The position numbers were made by a program, and so were the translations under genes. From JANPBY01 sp963851405 (GTDB lineage Bacteria; Actinomycetota; Actinomycetes; DATJPE01): a DNA stretch of 64,000 bases. This document shows positions 1 to 8,807 of this stretch, in pieces. The notes beneath the pieces were generated by a model, which was not told the DNA's origin, ran no database searches, and worked only from the letters and a program-made list of their open reading frames with translations. Location of the stretch: contig CAWKPB010000006.1 in the NCBI GenBank assembly GCA_963851405.1, positions 310,001 to 374,000 of the forward strand. The letters are read 5' to 3'. Numbering within the stretch: position 1 is the stretch's first letter; every line of letters begins with the position of its first letter.

Positions 1-615
1 GTATAGGCCCGAGAGCAACACGGCCGGGATGGAAAGCAAGAAGGAGTAGCGCGTCGCGGCCTCGCGGGTGTAGCCGAGGTATAGCCCTGCAGAGATGGAG
101 GCACCGGACCGAGAGACGCCAGGGATCAGTGCGCAGGCCTGAGCCAGGCCGAACAGAATGCCGTCCTTCAGAGTGAGGTCCTCCATCGTCCGCGCCCGGG
201 CACCGATCCGATCGGCGACGGCCAGCACTAGGCCGACACCGATCATCATGATCCCGACCAGGCGCAGGTCCCGGGCCACCGTCTCGATCTGATGCGAGAA
301 CGCGAGCCCGAGGACCACGATGGGAACGGTTCCAGCGATCACGTACCACCCTTCGCGGGCGGAAAGATCGCCTCGAAGCTCGGGGCGGTACAGCGACTTG
401 GTCCAAGTGCTCAGGATCCGGGCGATGTCGGCGCGAAAGTAGACGATCACCGCACCAACGGTTCCCAGCTGGGTGACCGCGGTGAAGGCCGCACCCGGGT
501 CATCCCAGCCGAATGCCTCGCTGATGACCAACAGGTGTCCGCTGGAGGAGATGGGCAGGAACTCCGTAAGTGCCTGAACCACCCCCAGGACAACAGCTTC
601 AAACCAACTGATCAC
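1..615 (-). CDS. uppP: Undecaprenyl-diphosphatase UppP (partial, 3' end off the window)
   Basis: Integral membrane phosphatase that recycles undecaprenyl pyrophosphate to the monophosphate carrier used for peptidoglycan and other wall polymers. Reading from a GTG at 615, the first 205 codons are visible and the frame stays open to the window edge. The N-terminus has the family motif EFLPISSSGH near residues 18-27, and the second motif PGVSRSG lies about 25 residues before the edge; both are conserved active-site regions of the UppP/BacA family. The start overlaps the stop of the upstream F420 oxidoreductase gene by 4 bases (GTGA), so the two are probably translated together. The last part of the protein is missing only because the window ends. 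Confidence 0.95.
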   Translation of the reverse strand, partial: MISWFEAVVLGVVQALTEFLPISSSGHLLVISEAFGWDDPGAAFTAVTQLGTVGAVIVYFRADIARILSTWTKSLYRPELRGDLSAREGWYVIAGTVPIVVLGLAFSHQIETVARDLRLVGIMMIGVGLVLAVADRIGARARTMEDLTLKDGILFGLAQACALIPGVSRSGASISAGLYLGYTREAATRYSFLLSIPAVLLSGLY

Positions 616-1661
616 GTCGCGAGGCCGGCGTTCTCGAGCTCGGCGACCAAGGTGCCGAGCGTCGCCAGGCGTTCCTCCAACGATCCCGCCAACGTGGACA
701 CCGTCAGGGTGGTCACGCCCGCCTCGGCGTACGCATGAAGCCGATCGCGCACGCGTTCGCGGGGGCCGATGAGGGAGGTCTGATCGATAAAGTCCCGAGG
801 AACGGCTGCCGCGGCTTGGCCGTACTCCTTCGCCAGGAAGTGATCCTGCACTCGCGCGGCAGCGTCCTCATAACCCATGCGCACGGCCAGGGCGTTGTAG
901 AAGTTCTGCTCCCGACTCCCCATCCCCCCGATGTAGAGCGCCGCATAGGAACGAATCGGGGCTGCGCAGATCTCGAGATCGTCGCCGAGCACGACTGGGA
1001 CGGTCGGGACGACGTCGAAGTGCGCCATCGTGAGCCCCGCCCTCTCCCGTCCCGCCCGAATGTGCATCAGCGATTCCTCGGCGTGTTCGGGCGCAAAGAA
1101 GATCGCTAGCCATCCATCCGCGATCGCTCCAGCGAGTTCGAGGTTCTTCGGACCAACCGCGGCCAGATAGATCGGCAGTTCATCGCGCACCGGATGGACC
1201 GTCAGCCGCAGCGCCTTGCCAGGGCCGTCTGGGAGGGGCAGCGACCAGTGATCCCCCTCGTAGCGCACCGTTCGCCGCGACAAGGCCAGTCGGACGATCT
1301 CTACGTACTCACGAGTGCGGCCCAGGGGACGGTCGAAAGCGACCCCATGCCAGCCTTCTGAGACCTGGGGGCCGGACACGCCGAGACCCAGCCGAAACCT
1401 ACCTCCGGAGAGGGTGTCGAGCGTGGCGGCGGTCATGGCGGTCATGGCCGGTGTGCGGCCGGGAATCTGAAAGATCGCCGATCCCACGTCGATGCGGGTC
1501 GTCTGCGCTGCGATCCAGGACAAGACCGTGGCCGCATCAGAGCCGTACGCCTCCGCCGCCCAGACCACCGCGTAGCCCAACCGGTCCGCCTCTTGGGCCA
1601 ACACCAGATTGTCGGCATCGTTGCCGGCTCCCCAGTAGCCGAGGTTCAAACCGAGCTTCAT
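612..1661 (-). CDS. LLM-class F420-dependent oxidoreductase (Rv3520c-like)
   Basis: Predicted TIM-barrel oxidoreductase of the luciferase-like monooxygenase class that uses reduced F420 (or FMN) on an unknown substrate. The 349-residue protein starts MKLGLNLGYWG and keeps the AEAYGSDA segment near residues 36-43 and the GRFRLGLGVSG segment near 87-97, both typical of the actinobacterial Rv3520c type. Length is normal for the class. It lies directly upstream of uppP with a 4-base overlap, and is divergent from an aldo/keto reductase gene across about 65 bp that must hold both promoters. The substrate cannot be inferred; F420 rather than FMN is a family-level inference. Confidence 0.88.
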   Translation of the reverse strand: MKLGLNLGYWGAGNDADNLVLAQEADRLGYAVVWAAEAYGSDAATVLSWIAAQTTRIDVGSAIFQIPGRTPAMTAMTAATLDTLSGGRFRLGLGVSGPQVSEGWHGVAFDRPLGRTREYVEIVRLALSRRTVRYEGDHWSLPLPDGPGKALRLTVHPVRDELPIYLAAVGPKNLELAGAIADGWLAIFFAPEHAEESLMHIRAGRERAGLTMAHFDVVPTVPVVLGDDLEICAAPIRSYAALYIGGMGSREQNFYNALAVRMGYEDAAARVQDHFLAKEYGQAAAAVPRDFIDQTSLIGPRERVRDRLHAYAEAGVTTLTVSTLAGSLEERLATLGTLVAELENAGLAT

Positions 1662-1726
1662 GGACTCTCCCCTGGTGCGCGTGTGGCGGCGACACTAGTG
1701 CCACGGGTCTCGCTAGCCTCGCATCC

Positions 1727-2707
1727 ATGCAACAACGGATGCTGGGGCGGACCGGCCTGCGGGTGTCCCGCCTCGGCCTCGGCACCATGACCTGGGGCCG
1801 TGACACCGACGAGCATGAGGCCCGCGAGCAGCTGAGCCTGTTTGCGGAGGCTGGCGGCACGCTCGTCGATACGGCCGCGGCGTACGGCGCTGGCATGAGC
1901 GAGGAGGTACTCGGCAGCCTTCTCGGTGACGTGGTGGATCGGGAACAACTCGTTTTGGCCACGAAAGCAGGCATCACCCGGTCGCCCGAAGGGCATCGAG
2001 AGGTCGACACCTCGCGACGGGGCCTCCTGGACAGCCTGGATGCCTCCCTTCGGCGACTCGGCGTGGACCACGTCGACCTGTGGCAGGTCCACACCTGGAG
2101 CCCGCACGCTCCGTTGGACGAGACGTTGTCCGCTCTTGACGCGGCAGTAGCGAGTGGCCGTACCCGGTACGTCGGCGTTTCGAACTATTCGGGGTGGCAG
2201 ACGGCGAGGGCGGCTACCTGGCAGGAAGCATGGCCCGGCCGTGCGCGCCTCGCAGCGATACAAGCCGAATACTCCCTTCTCCAGCGCGGCGTCGAACGTG
2301 AGGTGCTTCCCGCCTGTGCTGCCCTGGGACTGGGCTTCTTGCCCTGGTCGCCGCTGGGCCGAGGCGTGTTGACCGGGAAGTACCGCAGCGGCGTCCCCGC
2401 CGACAGTCGAGCGGCCTCGCCACACTTCGCGTCCTTCGTGGAGCCGTTCCTCGTGCCGGAAGCGCAACGAGTGGTCACCGCCGTTGCGACCGCAGCCGAC
2501 GGACTTGGGCTTTCTCCACTCGAGGTTGCTCTCGCTTGGGTCCGCGACCGCCCCGGTGTGACAGCACCCATCGTCGGCGCGCGAACGGCTGCTCAACTGC
2601 GCGGGATCCTGACCGTCGAGGAGCTCGAGTTGCCCGACGAGATCCGCGCTGTACTCCACGAGGTGTCAGCACCGGCCATCGGCTATCCGGACGACGCGCG
2701 GTCCTAG
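1727..2707 (+). CDS. Aldo/keto reductase
   Basis: NAD(P)H-dependent reductase of the aldo/keto reductase superfamily, about 326 residues. The ATG at 1727 (protein start MQQRMLGRTGLRVSRLGLG) is chosen because the homology begins there; the frame is open further upstream but that part has no family resemblance and runs into the divergent gene. Visible family features are the N-terminal strand GLRVSRLGLGTMTWG, the Asp-Tyr pair in DTAAAYG with the Lys of ATKAG (catalytic tetrad region), the VDLWQVH segment and the C-terminal cofactor-binding region around PIVGART. The substrate is unknown. It precedes the DUF5703 gene on the same strand by about 40 bp. Confidence 0.9.
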   Translation: MQQRMLGRTGLRVSRLGLGTMTWGRDTDEHEAREQLSLFAEAGGTLVDTAAAYGAGMSEEVLGSLLGDVVDREQLVLATKAGITRSPEGHREVDTSRRGLLDSLDASLRRLGVDHVDLWQVHTWSPHAPLDETLSALDAAVASGRTRYVGVSNYSGWQTARAATWQEAWPGRARLAAIQAEYSLLQRGVEREVLPACAALGLGFLPWSPLGRGVLTGKYRSGVPADSRAASPHFASFVEPFLVPEAQRVVTAVATAADGLGLSPLEVALAWVRDRPGVTAPIVGARTAAQLRGILTVEELELPDEIRAVLHEVSAPAIGYPDDARS

Positions 2708-2749
2708 TCGAAAGTCGGCGGGCGCAGACAACGCCGCTCATAATGGACC

Positions 2750-2971
2750 ATGGTGCGCAGCGCTGTGGAATTCGAAACCGTTCAGATCACCCTGCCTCGA
2801 GGCACCTCCCGCGAGGCGTCGCACCGGGCGCTCACCGACCGAGCCGAGTACGGCTCCTGGGAGCTCGCTCGATTGCGCCTGTATCCGGATGGCACCAGGC
2901 GAGTGTGGCTACGGCGCCGTACCATCCGACAGCCAAGAGCGAGGTGGGCCAACCCTCAGGCGGTGACCTGA
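2750..2971 (+). CDS. DUF5703 family small protein
   Basis: A 73-residue basic protein with the core PRGTSREASHRALTD followed by a YGSWELARLRLYPDGTRRVWLRR-type stretch (residues 30-57). This pattern matches the small actinobacterial DUF5703 family, whose function is unknown. It starts at ATG 2750 and is probably co-transcribed with the preceding aldo/keto reductase gene. In other actinobacteria this gene tends to lie beside the M20 peptidase gene, as it does here, convergently. No membrane segment or signal peptide is present; the Arg/Trp-rich core might suggest nucleic-acid or membrane-surface contact, but that is only a guess. Confidence 0.85.
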   Translation: MVRSAVEFETVQITLPRGTSREASHRALTDRAEYGSWELARLRLYPDGTRRVWLRRRTIRQPRARWANPQAVT

Positions 2972-3004
2972 GGTCCGCCTAGACCCCGCAGAGTTCGTGG
3001 GTGG

Positions 3005-4321
3005 TCAGGCGAGGTCCAGAAACCGGTCGAGGACCCGAGCACCGAAGCGAAGCGAATCCACGGGGACCCGCTCATCCACACCATGGAACATCCCTGCGAA
3101 GTCGAGGTCCGGTGGCAGTTGGAGGGGCGCGAATCCGAAGCAGCGGATGCCGAGCCGCGACAGCGCCTTCGCATCAGTCCCACCCGAGAGGGTGTACGGA
3201 ACGGCCCGCGCCGCCGGATCCTCAGCCTGCAGCGACGCACACATGGCATCGACAAGCGCGCCCTCGAAGTCAGTTTCCAGCGCAATGTCGTGGATCAGTT
3301 CTTCGCGTTTGATCGTGGGTCCGATCACTGCGTCCACCTGCTCGAAGAATTCGTCCTCGAACCCAGGAAGAAATCTGCCATCGACGAAGGCGTGCGCTTC
3401 TCCAGGGATGACGTTGTGCTTGTACCCAGCCTCGAGCATGGTCGGGTTCACCGTGTTGCGCAGCGTCGCGCCGATGATGGTCGCCAAAGAGCCCAATCGG
3501 GCGACCGTCGCGTCCATATCGTCAGGGTCTAGTTCGATCCCCATTGCGTCGGATACCTCGCCCAGGAAGGTTCGCACTGTCTTCGTGATTCGCACGGGGA
3601 ACTCGTGACGCCCGAGCCGTGCCACGGCCTCACACAATTCGGTGACAGCGTTGTCGTGATTGATCATTGAGCCATGACCGGCACGCCCCGTAGCCGTCAG
3701 TTTCATCCAGGCGATGCCCTTCTCCGCGGTCTCGATCAGATAGAGGCGGAGGTCGTCTGAGACGGTGAGCGAAAATCCGCCCACCTCACCGATCGCCTCC
3801 GTGGCACCCTCAAACAGATGCGGGTGGTGGTCGACCAGCCAATGCGCGCCGAACTTCCCGCCAGCCTCTTCGTCGGCAAGGAAGGTCAAGATGATGTCGC
3901 GGGAAGGCATCCGGCCAGTGCGCATGCGAGCACGGACAACCGCCAAAATCATGGCGTCCATGTCTTTCATGTCAACGGCGCCGCGGCCCCAGACACAACC
4001 GTCTGCGATCTCGCCAGAGAAGGGATCCACCTTCCACTGCGCAGCCATCGCAGGAACGACATCGAGGTGTCCGTGGATCACCAATGCGGGGCGACTTGGA
4101 TCGGTACCTGAAATCCGTGCCACAACGCTGGAACGACCTGGAGCCGACTCGAACAGCTCGCCTCGCACACCTACCTCGTCCAGGCTCTCAAGGACGTATT
4201 CAGCTGCCGCCCGTTCCCCCGGGCCCGAGCCGTCCCCGTGGTTGACGCTCGGGATTCGGATCAGGTCCCGACAGATGTCGACGACTTCGTCCTTCGGGTC
4301 AGCATTGGCCTTGGCGCTCAT
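3005..4321 (-). CDS. M20 family metallopeptidase (dipeptidase-like)
   Basis: Predicted di-zinc peptidase/deacylase of the M20/M25/M40 family, 438 residues, cytoplasmic. The metal-binding and catalytic signatures are complete: HGHLDVVP with His84 and Asp86, GRGAVDMKD with the bridging Asp117, and FLADEEAGG with Glu151/Glu152. A dimerisation domain follows (about residues 200-320), and a late His in the final quarter would supply the remaining ligand. The start ATG at 4321 gives the usual length. It corresponds in family and neighbourhood (near uppP) to mycobacterial Rv2141c. The natural substrate is not known; dipeptides or N-acyl amino acids are the usual range for the family. Confidence 0.9.
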   Translation of the reverse strand: MSAKANADPKDEVVDICRDLIRIPSVNHGDGSGPGERAAAEYVLESLDEVGVRGELFESAPGRSSVVARISGTDPSRPALVIHGHLDVVPAMAAQWKVDPFSGEIADGCVWGRGAVDMKDMDAMILAVVRARMRTGRMPSRDIILTFLADEEAGGKFGAHWLVDHHPHLFEGATEAIGEVGGFSLTVSDDLRLYLIETAEKGIAWMKLTATGRAGHGSMINHDNAVTELCEAVARLGRHEFPVRITKTVRTFLGEVSDAMGIELDPDDMDATVARLGSLATIIGATLRNTVNPTMLEAGYKHNVIPGEAHAFVDGRFLPGFEDEFFEQVDAVIGPTIKREELIHDIALETDFEGALVDAMCASLQAEDPAARAVPYTLSGGTDAKALSRLGIRCFGFAPLQLPPDLDFAGMFHGVDERVPVDSLRFGARVLDRFLDLA

Positions 4322-4387
4322 GACCCCATAGTGCCCCTGACGCCGGGTCTGGTCACTGCGACCGGCGGGTATAGTTGCCGCGCACTC

Positions 4388-4476
4388 GTCCGGGTGGCGG
4401 AATTGGCAGACGCGCTAGCTTGAGGTGCTAGTGCCCTTTACCGGGCATGGGGGTTCAAGTCCCCCCTCGGACACCA
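4388..4476 (+). tRNA. tRNA-Leu (anticodon GAG)
   Basis: Class II tRNA of 89 bases including a genome-encoded CCA (4474-4476). The acceptor stem pairs GTCCGGG (4388-4394) with CTCGGAC (4466-4472), with one G-T pair, and A4473 is the discriminator base. The D-arm region GGCGGAATTGGCAGACGC is typical of leucine tRNAs. The anticodon stem CTAGC/GCTAG encloses loop TTGAGGT, so the anticodon is GAG, reading CUC/CUU. A long variable arm (TGCCCTTTACCGGGCA) and the T-arm GGGGGTTCAAGTCCCCC are present. Confidence 0.97.
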
Positions 4477-4530
4477 CGAAACCCGACCGATTCAGAGTTG
4501 GCCAGGAGGTTGCGTCCCTACGCTGCCCAC

Positions 4531-4974
4531 GTGAGCAACGAGCAGGCCGTCGTCACCCATCTGTGCGGATGGATGGTGCTTCAACGGCCGGACCGCTCGG
4601 TGCTTCTCGCTCGGCGTAGCGGTGTGGAGTACGGGAACGGGCTGTGGGGCCTCCCTGGCGGTCACGCCGGTCGCGGCGAGTCCTGGTCCGAGGCAGCCAT
4701 TCGGGAAACCCTAGAAGAGGTCGGTGTGGTCGTCGCTGTCGACGACCTGAGAGCGCTTGGGGTCCAGCGCTACCTTGACGGCCACACCCACGGTGTTGAC
4801 GTGTACTTCCTTGCGACTCGCTGGCACGGTGAGCCCGCCGCGGTCTCCGAGTGCGCAGAGGTCGAATGGTTTCGCCCCGGCGAGCTACCGGAAGATGCTC
4901 TCCCCTGGCTGGCCAAGACCCTCGATGCCCACTTGGTTCGGGGTATCTGGCTGGATGAGATCTTCGCGCCCTGA
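4531..4974 (+). CDS. Nudix hydrolase (MutT-like)
   Basis: Nucleotide-pyrophosphatase-fold hydrolase of about 147 residues. The Nudix box is complete: Gly of GGHAGRGE, then REtLEEvG about 14 residues later, matching Gx5Ex7REUxEExGU. The preceding segment VLLARRSGVEYGNGLWGLPGG is typical of MutT-like members that act on (oxidised) nucleoside triphosphates or related pyrophosphates. GTG 4531 is chosen because an in-frame ATG at 4447 lies inside the upstream tRNA gene. AGGAGG at 4504-4509 is about 20 bases upstream, too far for a normal ribosome binding site, so the exact start is uncertain. Substrate unknown. Confidence 0.85.
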   Translation: MSNEQAVVTHLCGWMVLQRPDRSVLLARRSGVEYGNGLWGLPGGHAGRGESWSEAAIRETLEEVGVVVAVDDLRALGVQRYLDGHTHGVDVYFLATRWHGEPAAVSECAEVEWFRPGELPEDALPWLAKTLDAHLVRGIWLDEIFAP

Positions 4975-5041
4975 CGCGAAGGGGCGATCCGGACACCCTC
5001 AAGGACCGGGCGAGATGAGGCCACCCCAAACCGTGATCTTC

Positions 5042-5218
5042 TCAGGCTGAGGACCCAGTCGTCTCACGCGCGAACGCGGCCCCCAGCTCTGCTGGGTAGG
5101 TCGGTTCCTCGATACACGCCAGGTCCATCAGCAGCGTCAGTGGAACACGCGTGGCCAACCACCCAGGTGGCGTCATCCCCGTGTCTTGCGACGGCTCGAA
5201 TCCGAATGACGATGTCAT
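5042..5218 (-). CDS. Small protein of unknown function (58 aa)
   Basis: A 58-residue reading frame starting MTSSFGFEPS and ending ARETTGSSA. I do not recognise the family with certainty. Support for a real gene: the ATG at 5218 is preceded by GGGGAGGGGAACGTC, a strong Shine-Dalgarno at good spacing, and third codon positions are GC-rich as in neighbouring genes. The protein has a plausible soluble composition, with a short hydrophobic stretch VPLTLLMDLA (residues 25-34) and a Cys at 35, followed by an acidic segment. It is too short for a membrane protein with one confident span. It is convergent with the Nudix gene and divergent from the potassium channel gene. Confidence 0.6.
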   Translation of the reverse strand: MTSSFGFEPSQDTGMTPPGWLATRVPLTLLMDLACIEEPTYPAELGAAFARETTGSSA

Positions 5219-5344
5219 GACGTTCCCCTCCCCGACAGCCGACCCCCCGGCTGCTCATCCATCTCGGTTTTCGGCATCATCCCAGGCACTCTGGTGGGCC
5301 TTGCGGGTGATCCGCCACCGTCGGTCCCTTGATCAATCACGGCT

Positions 5345-5989
5345 ATGTGGCACGCTCGTGGCGTGTCCACTCCAGTCGGCCTGATGACGCGACCCTCCGT
5401 ACGTGCTGGGATTTGGGGCTCGCTGCGTGTCCTCGCGGCCGCTGCCGTTGTGCTGGTGTGCTACTCCCTGGTTCCGGTGACGGGTGAGACGGCCTTGGCC
5501 GGATGGTTGGTCGCCCTCCTAGCGGTCCTGGTATTCACCCTGGTCACCATCTGGCAGGTGCGCGTGGTCGCCGGGGCCAAGCACCCGATCTACCGTGCGG
5601 TCGAGGCGTTGGTGATCCTGGTGCTGCTGTTTCTTGGGCTCTTTGCCTTGGAATACACCGCGCTCTCTACAGCCGCGTCCGACGCTTTCACCGAGCCCTT
5701 GGACAAATTCAGCGGCGGCTACTACGCCATCACGGTCTTCTCCACAGTCGGATTCGGTGACATCACTCCCGTTTCGGTCGCGGCTAGAACCGCGACCATG
5801 CTGCAGATGCTCGGCAACCTCATCTTCTTCGGCGCTGTCGTCCGGGTTGTGTCGGGCGTGGCGAAGAGCTCACACGTCAGGCAGAAGGGACAGTTCGACT
5901 CCCCCGTGGGAATCGACGCGGAACAGGCACTCAGCGAAGGCGAGTCGGGGCGGCCCGACCCCATGAGCGGTGTCGACTCGGATCGTTAG
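5345..5989 (+). CDS. Potassium channel family protein
   Basis: Membrane protein of 214 residues with four predicted transmembrane segments (about 27-44, 51-72, 86-108, 150-172). A pore loop between the last two carries the K+ selectivity filter TVGFGD (residues 134-139) preceded by the pore helix GGYYAITVFS. No voltage-sensor arginine series and no RCK/TrkA-N domain is visible; the C-terminus is a short hydrophilic tail. This fits the bacterial ion-channel (Ion_trans_2) family. The start could be ATG 5345, GTG 5363 or ATG 5384; none has a clear ribosome binding site, and the first 20 residues are not conserved-looking. It lies 45 bp before gnd. Confidence 0.85.
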   Translation: MWHARGVSTPVGLMTRPSVRAGIWGSLRVLAAAAVVLVCYSLVPVTGETALAGWLVALLAVLVFTLVTIWQVRVVAGAKHPIYRAVEALVILVLLFLGLFALEYTALSTAASDAFTEPLDKFSGGYYAITVFSTVGFGDITPVSVAARTATMLQMLGNLIFFGAVVRVVSGVAKSSHVRQKGQFDSPVGIDAEQALSEGESGRPDPMSGVDSDR

Positions 5990-6034
5990 TCTGGACCATC
6001 CGCGCCATGTGGCACGGCTCGAGGTGAGGATCCA

Positions 6035-7069
6035 ATGGCCACAAATTCCCCCATGCAGCTCGGCATGATTGGACTCGGCCGGATGGGTGCCAACCTCAGT
6101 CGTCGACTCATGCGTGATGGCCACTCCGTCGTCGTCTACGACGTGAATGCCGAAGCGGTCCGATCCCTTGAGTCCGAAGGCGCCGTAGGTGCCACGACCC
6201 TCACGGAATTCGTGGCCACCCTCGAACCGCCTCGGGCTATCTGGGTGATGGTTCCGGCTGGCGAGATCACCGAGAAAACGGTGCATGCCGCCTCAGCCCT
6301 CATGGACGAGGGCGACGTCTTGATCGACGGGGGTAACAGCTACTACCGCGACGACATCCGACGGGCGATGACGCTGCGAGCCAAGGGGCAGCACTACGTG
6401 GATGTGGGAACCAGTGGCGGCGTCTTCGGCTTGGAGCGTGGCTTCTGCCTGATGATCGGAGCGGAAGGCCCGGTGTTTCGGCACCTCGAGCCCTTGTTTG
6501 CCAGCATCGCCAGTGGCGTGGAGGCCGCCGAACGTACGCCCGGCCGCAGCGGCATTCCGAGTATGGCCGAGAAGGGCTACCTCCACTGCGGCCCCAACGG
6601 TGCTGGACACTTCGTCAAAATGGTCCACAACGGGATCGAGTACGGCGTGATGGCCGCCTACGCTGAGGGCCTCAACGTTCTGGCCAACGCGGGGGCGGGG
6701 AAGGCCTCCCGGGACAACGACGCGGAGACTGCGCCCCTGGCGGATCCGGAGTTCTATCAATACGACATCGACATCCCGGAAGTTGCAGAGGTCTGGCGGC
6801 GAGGCAGTGTCGTTGGCTCTTGGCTCTTGGACCTCACGGCCGCGGCCCTGACCGAATCTCCGGACCTGGCCGAGTACGCCGGACGCGTCTCCGACTCCGG
6901 CGAGGGACGCTGGACCGCGATCGCGGCGATCGACGAGGGCGTACCCACGCCGGTACTGACCTCGGCCTTGTACTCGAGGTTTGCTTCGCGGGACCTCGAC
7001 GACTACGCGAATCGCGTGCTCTCCGCCATGCGCAAACAGTTCGGTGGCCACGACGAGAAGCAGCCCTAG
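6035..7069 (+). CDS. gnd: 6-phosphogluconate dehydrogenase, decarboxylating (short type)
   Basis: Oxidises 6-phosphogluconate to ribulose 5-phosphate and CO2. The 344-residue length marks the short dimeric type (GndA/YqeC-like), often NAD+-dependent, rather than the ~470-residue NADP+ enzyme; cofactor preference is inferred. The Rossmann motif GLGRMGANLSRRL occupies residues 10-22, the substrate-binding signature DGGNSYYRDD lies near 103-112, and the catalytic lysine region GPNGAGHFVKMVHNGIEYG follows around 188-206. ATG 6035 has a good ribosome binding site (GAGG, 5 bases upstream). It is followed by pgi 67 bp downstream, so two hexose-phosphate enzymes sit together, away from the main pentose phosphate operon at 40.7-47.2 kb. 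Confidence 0.95.
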   Translation: MATNSPMQLGMIGLGRMGANLSRRLMRDGHSVVVYDVNAEAVRSLESEGAVGATTLTEFVATLEPPRAIWVMVPAGEITEKTVHAASALMDEGDVLIDGGNSYYRDDIRRAMTLRAKGQHYVDVGTSGGVFGLERGFCLMIGAEGPVFRHLEPLFASIASGVEAAERTPGRSGIPSMAEKGYLHCGPNGAGHFVKMVHNGIEYGVMAAYAEGLNVLANAGAGKASRDNDAETAPLADPEFYQYDIDIPEVAEVWRRGSVVGSWLLDLTAAALTESPDLAEYAGRVSDSGEGRWTAIAAIDEGVPTPVLTSALYSRFASRDLDDYANRVLSAMRKQFGGHDEKQP

Positions 7070-7136
7070 TCCCTCGCCCGGCTGACTCCGAAGTGCCGCC
7101 ACCGGTGTACCCGCCCCGTCGATGGGACCGCTGATC

Positions 7137-8807
7137 ATGACCGAGAACCTCACCGAACGCACCGCCTGGGTCGACCTTGCTGCCCATCACGCCCACCTGG
7201 AACAGGTCACCATCGCTGAGTTGTTTGAAGCCGACCCAACTCGCGGAGAGCGGATGAATCTTCACGCCGCGGGTTTGTTCGCGGACCTCTCCAAGCATCG
7301 TGTCACTGACGAGACCCTTGAACTCCTCGTCAGTCTGGCGCGCGACTGTGGCCTCCGCGCGGGGATTGACGCGATGTTCGATGGCGAGCCGATCAACGTC
7401 ACGGAGGACCGGGCCGCCCTGCACATCGCGCTGCGAACCCCGCGTGGAAAGTCAGTCCGGTGCGCCGGGAATGACGTCACGACTGCCGTCCACTCAGTCC
7501 TCGATCGCATGTCCGACCTAGCCGATGCGGTGCGGTCGGGCGCATGGACCGGTCACACGGGACGAAGGATCACGGCGGTGGTCAACATCGGGATCGGGGG
7601 ATCGGACCTGGGGCCGGTCATGGCCTACGAGGCCCTGAAGTTCTACAGCGATCGCTCGCTGACCATGCGCTTTGTCTCCAACGTCGACGGAACGGACTTC
7701 ACCGAGGCCACCCGGGACCTGAACCCGGCCGAGACGCTGTTCATCGTCTGCTCGAAGACCTTCACCACACTCGAGACCATGACCAACGCTCGAACCGCCC
7801 GTGAATGGCTCGTCTGCGCCCTCGGCGACGAGTCTGCCGTAGCCAGTCATTTCGTGGCGGTCTCGACCGACGCCGAAGCGGTATCCACCTTCGGGGTCGA
7901 CCCGGCGAACATGTTTGAGTTCTGGGAGTGGGTCGGTGGTAGGTACTCGATGGACTCGGCCATCGGTCTGTCAACCATGATCGCCATTGGTCCCGAGCGG
8001 TTTCGGGAGATGCTTGCGGGCTTCCACGCGATGGACGAGCACTTCCGGACTCAGCCGTTCGAGTCCAATCTCCCCGTCCTGCTGGGTCTGCTAACGGTTT
8101 GGTACGTCGACTTCTTTGGCGCGCAGTCAACCGCAGTGCTGCCGTACGAGCAGTACCTCAAGCGTTTCCCCGCCTATCTCCAGCAGCTGACCATGGAGTC
8201 CAACGGCAAGCACGTCAGCCTGGCCGGAGATCCTGTCCCGGTCGACACCGGGCCGATCTACTGGGGTGAAGCAGGCACCAATGGGCAGCACTCCTTTTAC
8301 CAACTTCTGCATCAGGGGACTCATCTGGTTCCCTGCGACTTCATCGGCTTCATTCACAGCCTCAATCCGGTGGGTCGCCACCACGATCTCCTTATGGCGA
8401 ACGTCTTCGCGCAGGCCGAGGCGTTGGCCTTCGGCAAGTCAGCCGATCAGGTACGGGCCGAAGGCGTCCCTGAGGTCCTGGTCCCGCATCGGGTCTTTGA
8501 TGGCAACCGCCCATCCACGACGATCCTTGCTGAACGACTCGACCCATTCACCCTGGGCGCGCTGGTCGCGCTCTACGAGCACAGTGTCTTCACCCAAGGA
8601 GTGATCTGGGACATTGACTCCTTTGATCAATGGGGCGTCGAGCTGGGCAAGGTCCTTGCCACCCGGATCACTGCGGAACTCGAGGCCGCCGGTGATATCA
8701 CCCTCGACCACGACACGTCGACTAACGCCTTGATCCGCCGGTATCGCGAAGGGCGAGTCAATCCGGCCCCTGACCCGCTGATGGGGTCACCCGGACCTGC
8801 CGAGTGA
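7137..8807 (+). CDS. pgi: Glucose-6-phosphate isomerase
   Basis: Interconverts glucose 6-phosphate and fructose 6-phosphate, at the branch between glycolysis and the pentose phosphate pathway. About 556 residues, normal for the long bacterial type. Visible signatures are the sugar-phosphate site NIGIGGSDLGPVM, SKTFTT, the family pattern GGRYSMDSAIGL, NGKHV, GQHSFYQLLHQG, and the C-terminal DQWGVELGK containing the catalytic lysine region. ATG 7137 (MTENLTERT) is preferred over ATG 7122, which adds five residues; neither has a strong ribosome binding site. Transcription with gnd is likely, and a long hairpin begins inside its last codons. Confidence 0.96.
   Translation: MTENLTERTAWVDLAAHHAHLEQVTIAELFEADPTRGERMNLHAAGLFADLSKHRVTDETLELLVSLARDCGLRAGIDAMFDGEPINVTEDRAALHIALRTPRGKSVRCAGNDVTTAVHSVLDRMSDLADAVRSGAWTGHTGRRITAVVNIGIGGSDLGPVMAYEALKFYSDRSLTMRFVSNVDGTDFTEATRDLNPAETLFIVCSKTFTTLETMTNARTAREWLVCALGDESAVASHFVAVSTDAEAVSTFGVDPANMFEFWEWVGGRYSMDSAIGLSTMIAIGPERFREMLAGFHAMDEHFRTQPFESNLPVLLGLLTVWYVDFFGAQSTAVLPYEQYLKRFPAYLQQLTMESNGKHVSLAGDPVPVDTGPIYWGEAGTNGQHSFYQLLHQGTHLVPCDFIGFIHSLNPVGRHHDLLMANVFAQAEALAFGKSADQVRAEGVPEVLVPHRVFDGNRPSTTILAERLDPFTLGALVALYEHSVFTQGVIWDIDSFDQWGVELGKVLATRITAELEAAGDITLDHDTSTNALIRRYREGRVNPAPDPLMGSPGPAE

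Noticed and set aside
1658..2659. A 333-codon open frame antisense to the aldo/keto reductase
   Set aside because: Shadow frame caused by high third-position GC; the plus-strand gene has clear family motifs.
4447..4530. Extended start of the Nudix gene inside the tRNA-Leu gene (ATG 4447)
   Set aside because: It would make the N-terminal 28 residues overlap the T-arm and acceptor of the tRNA; the Nudix homology begins after GTG 4531.
5064..5258. A 64-codon minus-strand frame overlapping the 58-residue gene
   Set aside because: Arg/Gly-rich shadow frame without ribosome binding site; the 58-residue frame in the same region has a strong one.
6293..7162. A 289-codon frame antisense to gnd
   Set aside because: Shadow of gnd, without any recognisable feature.
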